This document shows, in pieces, positions 42,201 to 54,200 of a stretch of DNA of 64,000 bases. Numbering within the stretch: the first letter of the stretch is position 1; each line of letters starts with the position of its first letter. The stretch spans positions 18,476,001 through 18,540,000 of the forward strand of contig WHVY01000001.1 in NCBI GenBank assembly GCA_022266195.1. Reading direction: 5' to 3'. The notes under the pieces were generated by a model. That model was not told the DNA's origin. It was given only the letters and a program-made list of their open reading frames with translations, and did no database searches. Made by a program: the position numbers and the translations under genes. Source of the DNA: Tetranychus cinnabarinus. Lineage: Eukaryota > Arthropoda > Arachnida > Trombidiformes > Tetranychidae.

Positions 42201-45200
42201 GCAAAAGAAAAACTTTGAAAAGGCAATAAAAAATGAACATTATATAACATCTTATTATAAATTGTCAATAACAAGACATGACAAAGCTTCACCAATTTTT
42301 GTCTAACATTTATATTAATCTTTCAAATCTTTTTACATTTATTTTCAAAACTGAAGTTTGTTGGTTCAATCTTTCTGGTTAAACAAAAAGTAAAACTTTG
42401 TTTCATAATGAAAGTTAATCAAGTTCAATGGTTCAATGTTAGTGTCAACTAGCATTCTGATTAACCGAAGATCATGTTCATGATAAAGATGAATTAATGA
42501 GATGATAATGGATCAATGATTGACCAAAGTGATTAACTGGTGACGAAAATTTTTCACTCTTTTACTTCGTTTACATGCAAAGTTTGATGTAATGATAGTT
42601 GATCTGAATGTTAATCGACATGAACTTGAGCAACATACGTTGTTCCCTTTCTTTTCATCATTACCAACATTATCATGATTCGATGAGTTCATCATTTGGC
42701 TCATCATTTGTTCCTGTCATTATTTTCATTACATTATCATGTAAAACTATTCCGTTTGCAATTTGTTGAGAGGAAAAAAAGGTAAAGAGTGAAAAAACAA
42801 ATAAATGATTGAAAAGGCAAATGCTAATGAAATTGAATTTAGTCATTAGCTAAACATGAAAAGTTTCAAGAGTTGAATTTACTTTGGAATCAAACTGTAA
42901 ACTTGAAAAGTCGAACAGAAATAAGATTAATTTTTGGTGAAAACTTTTTCTCTTCTCATTTAGTTCTATCCGATTACAAACTGGAAACTTCTCATTGGAT
43001 ATTCAACTCATATTTAAAAGGAAAACTCGACTTGTTCAAGTATTGGATGTTGGAAGTGGTTATTGATTATACTTAATATTTTCCCTTGTCTAGTCCAAAA
43101 TGGAACTTGATCTGAATTCCATATCGATTTTCATTCTATATTTTTGCCTCATTGATAAAGTTTGCAAAAACAATTTTGATTATTCCAATGACTGGTCAAG
43201 TAATTCAATAGAAACTTATAGGTCCATGAATTTGTTTCACTGCAATTGACCTTTAATGTCATTTGATGAAATTCGTGGTTCAAGTGATGTAAGAATGTAA
43301 CAAGACGAGGAAAGAAGAGTTAAAATTGTAACTGCATCGAGTGCATTGTAATAACATTGAGAAACAATGTCAAAATGATTGCGAGTTTGATAACCTTTTT
43401 CAGCGAATCTTAAGACATCGTTAACAGATCTGAAATTAACATCGATCTGAATTTGACAATAGAACTTTTGAGTTTCATTTCACTCAAACAAAAAAGTTCA
43501 AAAGGTTAAGGTAAAGAAATTATTGTCTCATCAAGATTGGAAGTAATTTGCTCGTTAAATGGTCCGAATGTAACAAAACATCGGTGGTTGACGCTGAAAT
43601 TCTACAAGATGATTAAAAATGATGGGACACTAACGATAAATGCCGAGGAAAAAAAGCGCTGCGTCAACAGATTCGATTGAAAGAAGTTTCAAATAACATT
43701 GAAAAGTTGGATTGAAACATTTGATTGAAAAGGAAGGTGATTTTCAGTTTGATGGATTTTCGTTTGGCATCAACTTTATGGTATAATTGACCAAAAGAAA
43801 TGTCAATTTAATTTGCTTTTTTCTTTGACTTTTCTCTTTCCATGCTGGCATAATCATGAGAAAACATGAAATTTGAATAACTTTTATTTCTGTCATTCCA
43901 TTGCACCAATGGGTGGAGTTGGGCGAAAACTGTTTGCCAAATAAATATTCTGCACATTGAAAAGCATTTAGGATGTCAAATTGAAATCAATTCAACAAGC
44001 TTCACTGAGCAACTAATCATTTCATTTCAGTAAACACCTTTACTCAAAGAGTGCAAAAGGGTTGAACAGGCTGACACAAAGAGACGAAGGTAAAGTCAAT
44101 CAGCTGGAAACCATAGGTTACATGTTGAACAAGCCTGCCACTTGTAAAGCCTCTTTTTACCTGAAGAGAAAAGTACAAAATTCTAAAATTTGACCGAAAC
44201 AAAATTTCTTTCAATCACATTATCTTGTCTTTGGCATAAAAAAGTAACGTTAATGTCAACTTGTTACGATTCCCTGATTTGGAAATGAAACTCATTAAAT
44301 GATTGAAATTCATGACCATCGGGATGGAAAAAGAATTGCGAAAAAAACTGAATTCTCAGTTGATAATGTACAAATGTCTATCGATCGAAATTAGCAAAAG
44401 ATTTTGAATAGAAAATGCATTTTCATCTTTCAGCATTTTACTCTCCAAGTTATTAACAGTTGCAATATTTTCTTAATTACAAGGATTCCCTTGTCAATAC
44501 AACCTGTCTTAGTTAATTAATCTGTTCATATCAAAAAGAGTCGAATGTCAAACTGTCAATGTTCAAGTTTGAACGTAAAAATGATTCTTTTACAGCCAAA
44601 TGTTGAAATTGATTCAGATAAGGTTCATGTTGGCGTGATGTGAGAAAAAGTGTTTTCCGATTTTCACAGTTTAGATCAATTTCAACACTTTCATTTAGTA
44701 AAACTTGCGACCTGATTGCGTGATAATTGATTGAATCGATGTCATGATTCAGTGTGAAAGGAATTTCTGTTTGCTTGCATTTAGCCATTATTTTTGAGCT
44801 TTAGTAAATTTGATTGAGGAAGAATAATGGAAACGAATCAAAAACAAAAAGGTAAAACTCTGTTGCTGATTTAATGGGAGGATGAGATTGAAAAATCGAA
44901 AGAAATGGAAGTTCCAAGTAACATTATTGGAATGACAGGCTTAAAAGATATACAATTCTATCATGGATGGATCATAATGACTGATCAATTTTGTTTCCAA
45001 AGAAACACGAAAAAGAAAAATTCGGAAGAAGAAAAAGTATAAAAAGATTTAGATTTAATCGCATGTTAATTTGAAATTTTGATGTTTCATGAGAAATGTA
45101 AAGAAAAGAGAAATATTTCCATCTTGAAAAGTGAAATTAAAAATGAAGATTCAGTCAACTTTTGATGGAAGAGGAAACTGAATCGAATCGAGTTGTTTGC

Positions 45201-48200
45201 TGAAAAGTTAATTTGTTTGCAATTGCTAATTGTTCTTGATTAGGTTGTTGTTCAAACAAATTGTAAATTGAAATGATTCCAGTTTAATTTGCATTTAAAC
45301 ACAATAAATCATTGAGAGTCATTGATCAATTTAACAATTGTTCAACTTGATGATCGACTAGTTTTTTTTCGTAACAACTGCAATTAGATTAATTGGTTTC
45401 AGGGTAAATGAATTTATGCTTTTTCTTTTTTCAGCGTAAGTAATGAAGGGAAAGAAGCAAAGTTGAATAGCGAAAATGAACTAAATGCTCATTAGTTTAG
45501 TTGGTTTAATTGAATTGGTTAGGGTCAATTTGGTACAAAAGTGGACAAACGATAATCTCATTTGCAAAGATCACAAAAGATAAACTGATTATTTGTTCAT
45601 CAACTTGCCAAATGGTAATGAGGTTGACTAAAGATGAAGGAAAAGCATTGTAATTACTGTATCAAGTAATCACGCTAAGAGTTAACTTCAGAAGAGGAAT
45701 GAAAACATCACGAAACTTCGAAGAAAAAACAAAATTTTTGTTCGAAATTCGAGGTCAAAAAGTTTATTCAAAATCTAAAGTTCTGAGTTCGAAATATTTC
45801 TTTGAAGAAGTTTTGTAAAACCAGAATCTGAGTCCGACTAAACCATGAACTTGATAACTCGATTAAATGGGTTTGATTATGAGCTATGAAACATTTTTAT
45901 AAAAGAAAAATTTTGTTGGAAAAGAATTTTTGAGAAAATTTTTTCTGCTTGAAATTGAATTGTGCAAACTTGTTGATAGGTTGAAAGTGCCAGGAATTAG
46001 GTTGTCAGGAAAGAGTCAAAAATGATTTGTGTTGAATAATAAAGTGACATATTGAGATGCATTAAAAAAGAAGAAGATAAACATGAGTGAATAAATGAGA
46101 AAATCAAAGTGATAAAAGTCAGGATGGAAACAGAAAAGAAGATTAATTAAATTGAGAAAATATAACAATTGGATGATGACTGGTAAGAGATAGTAGCTTG
46201 GAGTGAAAACATCTTAATTGAATAGATGAACATTGATTCCGATTCAATGTATTACATGGAAATGTTGATGATAATGTTTCACTAAGAACGTTAATTTTTG
46301 CAACATTTAACAGCAAGTGAAGTTCAATGGAGGAAAAAAAAGTATAATCTTTCAACGTTCACTTTATTCACAAGTCAATTATAAAGCCCTTTGAGATGAT
46401 AATTAATTTAATTAGGTCAAATATACACACAATAAATCTCAATTAAACCGCTTAACAGAAAGTACAGAAAGGGTTTTTCCTTTCTTTTCCCTTCTTTCAC
46501 GAAACACTTTGAGTACAAATTAAAATGGTTCAGCAACTAATGGGAAAAAGGAATGAGAACAAAATGAACAATGAAAACTTGTAATTAGAATAAAAGATTG
46601 ATAGCATTTTTGTGTTGATCAAAAGTTCCATCAGATTGAGCATAAATCAAAAGTATATCAATTCTGGCTAAAAAATGAAAAAAACAGTAAAAAGAAGAAG
46701 AAAAAAATATCAAAACAAAGTTCAACACTGGGAGTGAAAAATCCCAGTCAGTTTCCATTCCATTGAGCAGTCAAAGTTTAATTTATTTTTGCCTTTTATT
46801 TCGCAAATCGTTTGGTTATTGATGAATTTTTAAATTATTCAATTCATATCTATATTCATGAACTGGAAAGGGTTAAAAGTTCGAGGAAAATTTTAAACTT
46901 TTCGTGCTTTTACGATAAGCTTTTTAAATGTTTAAATTAGCTTTTATAAGTTTATTGTTCAGGTGTGGGTTCAATGTTTGCGTGAATCATGATGATGGTA
47001 ATGATGTTGTTATTTATCTTTTTTGCTTTACTTTGACTTTTAGCCTTTCTTTTTTGGCTTCCTCTTTGCCTCTTCTGCTTGTGCTGAATTAGTTGAGCCT
47101 TGCTAATCTAACCTATCATTAAGCCTGTGATATTGTTCACAATAATGAGTAACTAGAGAGTGAAATTGGACTTGGACTTATTGAGCTAAGAAAAAAGATC
47201 ACAGAAGTGAACGAGAGAAATGATGAAGCAACTCTAGCCCACAAACTAATGGCTTTTGCATTTATACTGCTAACACTAACAATCAATCTTGTATATTTTT
47301 CATCACTAAACATTAATCGTTTCAAGAATCGTTGATAAAACAACAGCTTTTCCTCCTTTTTCTTGCACTATTATTGGATAACCTTTCATGTTGTCGAGTT
47401 TATAGTTGCTCATAAGGCGAACCAATGTTTCTTTGCTTCTTAATCATTGACCGAATTAGTGCAAGCTGATAATTATTATTAATACATGTTGGAGTAAAGT
47501 AAGGATAAGCAAAGCAAAGTGAATTCAAGAAAATTGACAAAACTTCTAATGAAAAGGTTCAGAGAATTTTTCGATTCTTGAGCATTTTGAAGCCTCGTCA
47601 AGCCGACAAATATGAGTTATGTGAGTAGAAAGAGTGCTATTTGAGTGGATGGCCTAAAGCAGTTGACTCTTTTGATGACCCGCATTCAATTTTTAAATAG
47701 ATTTCATTAGAAAATGATGAAAGAATCACGAGAAGCTTGTTTATTAATACAATCTATTAAATGGATTGAATAATATTAGTTTTTCAGCATTTTTCGCTTG
47801 CACACAATCATGCTATTATGCTGTATCAACTATACAACAATGTGCATATTGCCTTGCGGCATATTCCGATGGAAAAAGAGACTTATTGTTCATTTTCTTC
47901 ACGCACATACTATTATTGATTCTGCAAAAGAAATGTGCAAATATTCATGATAGATATAATGTAACTTTTGCTAGTTTGCCTTTTCCCATTTCGTTCAATC
48001 CAACTTTGTGTTTATCCCGTTACAATAACATTGATAATTACAAATATAAAAAATAACTTTGTAAAAGTTAAAGTTTAAAAAAGTATAAATACTTTTTGCG
48101 CTTTTGCCTGGAAGCAACTCAAATAATCAAATTCAATGAAATGCAAGCAAAAAGAGTTATTTTTAATTTCAAATCGAACAGTTTCAGTCAAACTTCTCTT

Positions 48201-51200
48201 TGTGTAAGGTTCTTAATGGACTGGCAGTCAAAACCTCAACTCACGAATACATCGATTAATAGTAACACTCGGGCAACTATTCTGCAAGATCGCATTATGG
48301 ATCATCATAGTCCAATCTCTTGATCGGCAAAACCTTTGATAAATCACGCAATTCAAATTGAAATCTTGATCTTTTCACAATAACTAGTTGATAAAATATC
48401 ACGACAGTGCAAAAGCTTTCTCCTGATCTGTCGCTTTCAGGATTGCGTTTACGACAAAAGACTAGGCTTCTCTCAGTGAATCTTTTACATTCAAGCATTG
48501 AGTGGCAAAGAATAATTAAAGTTGATCAGTTTAAATAGAATTTTTAATCGAGTTGACTCCTGTTTTGCGAACAATTGAAATGAATCATATTTTTGTTCAG
48601 CTTTTCGTTTTGCAAATCTTTTCTTTAATTTAAAAGAACTGTTATAATCTCAATTATATGCATTTAATTTCGATAAAAGTACTAATGCTGCACAGACATA
48701 ATATTATAATACTATTGTATTGCAAGGCTTATGATATTAATAAGCTAAATAAACACATTTAACAAGCTATTAAAGATGGAGTAGTTTAAGAAAACAGAAC
48801 TTTGAAGTTGTCTTGAAACACAATTTGAATAACTCGAGAGTAGAAACAGTTTTGGATAGAAAAGAAAGTGAGAATTTTTCAGACATGAAGATTCTCTTTA
48901 CTTCAATATGTGGGAAATTCAAGAGAAGTTATCAAATGTTCGTTAAGACAACGTCAACATGAGCATTCAAAGTCATGAGTGAAATTGGTCAAAGTTACAA
49001 TTGAAACACTTGATCGTTACTGGCAAAAGTGTAACAGTCTTTATTGCTATTAGTTGATGGGAAAAATATTTACATGAAAGACGAGTACAATACAGATACG
49101 TTGTGCATCTAATGTTGAGTTAAAATGGTAAAAGTAATGTTAAAATGAGCAAGAAAAATGGGAAAAAGAACAAAGGAAATTTTTTTGCTTTCTGCCAGAA
49201 AAAAAGCCAAATGAAAATAATAGGGAAAAAAGTATTTGGTGTAAACGAGAAAATCATTCAACCTCCGAAAAAATAGAAAAAGAATGAGCCTTTTTACCTC
49301 AGCCTTGCATTATTCACCAACAAGCCAATACTTTAATTTTGAGTTAAAGGATTATTACACTGAGACACAAAGGAAAGGGAAGACAAAAAAAAATAATAAT
49401 ATCATATAATATAATAATATAAATCACTTGGCAATAACAATTTACAACTCAAGCTCATTGACTATTATCGGGACTGGAAAGGAAATTTGCCTTTCAACCA
49501 ATCGCTATTATACTCTTCAGACTTTTTACTCAATTTTCTTACTTCAATACGTTTCAACTGCTAATAATCGATAAATCGTAAGATTCACTTTCCCATTTCC
49601 AATCGAAACATAAAAATATTGAAATGGTAATTTAAACAGACAACTTGATATAGAGTGTTTTAGTTTGTGTCTGGTTGTATATCATACAATATGTCCAGCA
49701 TTTATCGTCACTAATAAAATACAAAAGGTCAACATTTCTCGAGTTAATAATGAGAATATAATAACTCGAATGAAATAACAGCAGGAATTAGCAGCAATAA
49801 TAACAAATAATAATGATAGTAGTATAATGATGATAATGGTAATGGACAGTTTTCGGTACAAAACTAATGATTGTTTCAAACAGATTTAAGCACTAATTCT
49901 AGGTGCTTACCTTAAGGGCTAAAAGTTAGTACTAATTCTTAGTACTAACTTCAAGTACTAAAATTTAGTACTAAATTTGAGTACTGAAAATAATTTTGAG
50001 TTTTACGTTAACTGAGGATGAGAAAAGAAGTTGAATTTGAGTTAAGTATGGAAATGGGTAAATTTTTAAAGAAGGGAACAGTTCATCTCCCCCTACTTAG
50101 GAAAATCTCGACTCCGTTCGTGATAAAGTGAAATATTGGATATGTGAGATACATGTTCATCTCCATTTTGGTCCAGATAAATGATGGTCTTTGGTTTACC
50201 ATCAAAATACTTGACTGAGGCTACTGCAAAAGGTCCTTTTTGCACTCTCTTTTTACCATGATAGCCCAATTTAACTAATATTTTGTCGCCTTTATTGATG
50301 GTGAAATTCCGCGATTTTCTTTTGTCGTTTGATTGTCGGGTCTTGGCTACTTGATTATCGTCTTTTGGACTTTCTTTAGTTAAGTCTTTCAATGTAAGTC
50401 CGAAGTTTTCATCGGCGGGTAACAAAGGAGTTTGGCCATAAAGTTTGAACCACGGGGTGCACCCGATAACAGAATGATAACTACGATTTGAGTAGCGTAT
50501 GGCTGAAGCTAATAAGTCTTTCCAGTCACCGCCTGAGCCTTTGTATATGCCAATGAAGGATTTCACATCTCTCATTTTCCGTTCAACTAGCCCATTAGCA
50601 GCTGGATGATATGGTGAAGTATTTCGCAGAGCGATTCCTCTTAGCGCAGCCCAAGCTTTCATTTCTCTTGAGGTAAAAGCAGTGCCATTATCTGAAATTA
50701 TGACTTTTATTTCGTCAATTCTGTTGAAAGAGTTTAGAAAGTTAATTACGGCAGAAGTTGACTCTTTCATGGCTTTACCATGCATAATGCGGGTAGCTTC
50801 GTCAACCAATAGCAAGAAAGATTTAGTTTTCTTATTAACATCGGATTTCTTTTCTAGTTCACCGAAATCTATGTGTACTGTGTGGAATGGTATCTTTGAA
50901 TGATTTGGAAGGAAAGGTGGGTCAAACTTTGGTTTGGATTTGTTAATTTGGCAAAGATGACACGACTTGATGTAATCAAAAATATCACGTTTCATTCCTG
51001 GCCATTGAAAACGCATTTTAATTTTAAAATAAGTTCTCCAATAGCCACTATGACCTCCTGAGTCACGGTCATCATGATATGCTTTAAGAATTTGGTTCAT
51101 TTGAGTCTTTTCAATAGGCTTAGGCTTATTACTACTCATTTGATTATTTTGAGTACTAGTTTTGAGTTCTTTTTCTGAGTACTTATTTTTAGTACTAATT

Positions 51201-54200
51201 TTTAGTGCTGAATCTGAGTTTTCATTTTTAGTACTAGTTTTGAGTACTCCTTCTGAGTGCTCATTTTTAGTACTAATTTTCAGTGCTGAATCTGAGTTCT
51301 CGTTTTTAGTACTAGTTTTGAATGAAGATAAGCTTGATGAGAGTAAAGCGTAAGCTGTTGGTTCTAAACAAAGTCTAGATAATGCATCAGCATCTGAGTG
51401 CATTCTTCCAGGTCTGTGATTAATCTTAATATCATAAGACATAAGGAAAAGCTGCCAGCGAGCTAATCTACCTTTAGGTTCTTTAAGCTCCATTAAATAA
51501 GCTAATGCAGAATGATCGGTGTGAACAATGAAAGAGCGCCCTTCAAGGTAAGATTTAAAGTACTTTATGGCCTTGATGACTGCTAATGCTTCCTTCTCAG
51601 TAATGGAATAATTCAATTCTTGTTTGTTGAAAGTATAAGATTGATAACCAATAACACGAAGTTGTTGGTTTCTTGGTCTCTTAATGTCTCTTTGGTAGAG
51701 AACAGAACCTGAACCCAGACCACATGCATCTGTGCATAATTCAAATGGTAAATTCGGATCTGGTAAATTCAAAACAGGGTTTGAAGTTATGAGTTCTTTC
51801 AAACGATCAAATGCTTTTTGACAATTTTCAGTCCATACAAATGGAACATCTTTACCTTTTAATCTATCTAAAGGTCTTACAATTGAAGCATAGTTTGCAA
51901 TGAATGCCCTAAAATGACCTGTCAATCCAGTAAACTGTCTAAGTGAGTGAAGGTCATGAGGAGGAAGCATATTGCGTACTTTTTCGATAGATTCTTGCTT
52001 GGTAGTTTTGGTATTTCCGTCGATTATTCGACCTAGAAATTTTACTGATGGCTTAACAAATTCAGATTTTTCAACATTGATTACCATATTGGCTTTATCT
52101 AATCTAGTTAAAACTTGATATGTTAGTTTTTGACATTCCTCTGCGGATCGACTACCCAAACAGATATCATCGATGTACACACATACTTTACCAGTCTCAA
52201 TTAAATCTGAAAGAATTGTATTCATGTGTCTTTGAAACAATGAAGGGCTATTTTTCCATCCGAATGGAAGACGAGTCCATTCGTAATGCCCAAAAGGTGT
52301 AACAAATGCAGTGAATTTTCTGGTCTCTTTAGTTAAAGGCAATTGCCAAAACCCATCTTTTAAGTCAATTTTTGAAAAGAAAGAGCAGCCACCAAAAAGA
52401 GAAATGATATCGTCAATGAGAGGGAAAGGAAACGGATCTAAATCTGTCTGTTTATTTATATCTCGATAATCTATGCAGAAACGGAGATCACCATTTTCTT
52501 TTGGAGCAAAAGTAACAGGTGATGCATAGCTAGAGTTAGAATTTGTGATAATTTTCTTACTTAGTAGTTCTTTTATTTTATCTCGGGCGAATGCTAATTT
52601 ATTTGCTGACATTGGATAAGGTTTTCGCCTAACGATTTCATGATTTTCTCTCAACTTGAATTCAACAAAATTGTTGGATTCTGGTAATAAAGGAGAGCAA
52701 AGTTTTGGAAACATTACTTTAACATCATTTGTGTCTTTGATAGATGGACAAGAAAAGAACGCATCTTTGTCAACTTGGCAAAGTTCTATCCCTAGACGTT
52801 TGAGATCTGAATATCCTAGAATTATTGGAAATGGTAGGGTATCCAGAAGTGAAAAGGTTACATCAGCGAATCTACCTTTGAATTCAATGTCCGTTTTACA
52901 AACTTTATTTGAATTGAAAGAGTCACCATTTATTTGTCTTATGGTTGCAAATTCATCAAAAAGATTCCAATTATTTTCATAGGCAATCTTTGATCTAATG
53001 AAGCTTCTGTCAGAACCAGAATCAAGTACACATTGTAAAGGTATACCATTAACAACTATTTCAGTTTTAGGTTCTAAACTTGAGCAATTGAAAGCATCTG
53101 AAGATTCAGAACAATTTGATCTATTTTCAGTACTAAATTTCAGTACTTTTTCTAAGCACTCATTTTTAGTACTAATTTTTAGCTCTTTTTCTAAGCACTC
53201 ATTTTTAGTACTAATTTTTAGCTCTTTTTCTAAGCACTCATTTTTAGTACTAATTTTTAGCTCTTTTTCTAAGCACTCATTTTTAGTACTAAATTTTGGC
53301 TCTTTTTCTACGTACTCATTTTCAGTACTTATTTCAGTCATTTCTAATGAATTTTTGATTACATCAAGAGTATCAGTTGGATTTCTAGTTTGGTTCTCGG
53401 TTAGAGCGACAAAACTATCTGATTGTTGTTTTGGTTTAGTATTATAGTTAGTGTTAGTCTTAGGGTTTGGTCTAAATTGATTCTTGCTATTAGAATGATT
53501 CGGCTTACCACTTTTTGCAGGTTTAATCATCTCCAGAGCTTCTCTTAATTCCTGTTTGGTTCGAAGTTGACGATTGGAAAGTTGATTCTGAATATCATCA
53601 GGCAGCCCCAATAGTACCATAGTTACAAAGTTGTACTCATCCAAATCAGGGAAAGCTAGTTGAATTAACCTTTGCTTGTCGTAGTAATAATCAAAAATAT
53701 CGCCACTACGGTACTCCCATTTAAGAGCAAGACTGGCTGAGCTGACTCGGTTTTGACCAAATGACCGTAAAAAAGAAGATTTCCATTGTTCCCAGTCCTC
53801 AGGAACGTTATCACGGATCATGCTATTAAACCATTTAAGTGCATTTCCTTCGAAGTTGGATTTAAGACCATTTATCTTGGCTTTATCTAGAACCCAGTTA
53901 TTGTGCTCACACATCTTTTCATATGTTGATAGCCAAGTCTTTGCATCTTCTGTCTTGCCATCGAACTTAGAGATTTCCATGCGTTGCACTTTTTGATTGA
54001 CCAGAGGTCGAATTGAATCTTGGAAACATTGAAAAGTGTTGAAAAACATTTCTTGTTGAGCTCTCATCATCTCTCTCACTGCTTGTAACACAACTGAGTC
54101 TTGATTGGAACTTGTCGATGCAGAAGTCAGAATGCTCTCGGAGTTGTCAGACATTTGCTGTACATCACCTTCATCACTAAGCACACTACCAAATTCACAA

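Noticed and set aside
47766..48056. 96-codon plus-strand frame with several cysteines
   Set aside because: No domain, no splice support and hydrophobic AT-rich composition.
52998..53447. Plus-strand 149-codon frame with FSKHSFLVLIFSS repeats
   Set aside because: It is the antisense shadow of the 39-bp repeat in gag-pol; repeats whose length is a multiple of three stay open on both strands.
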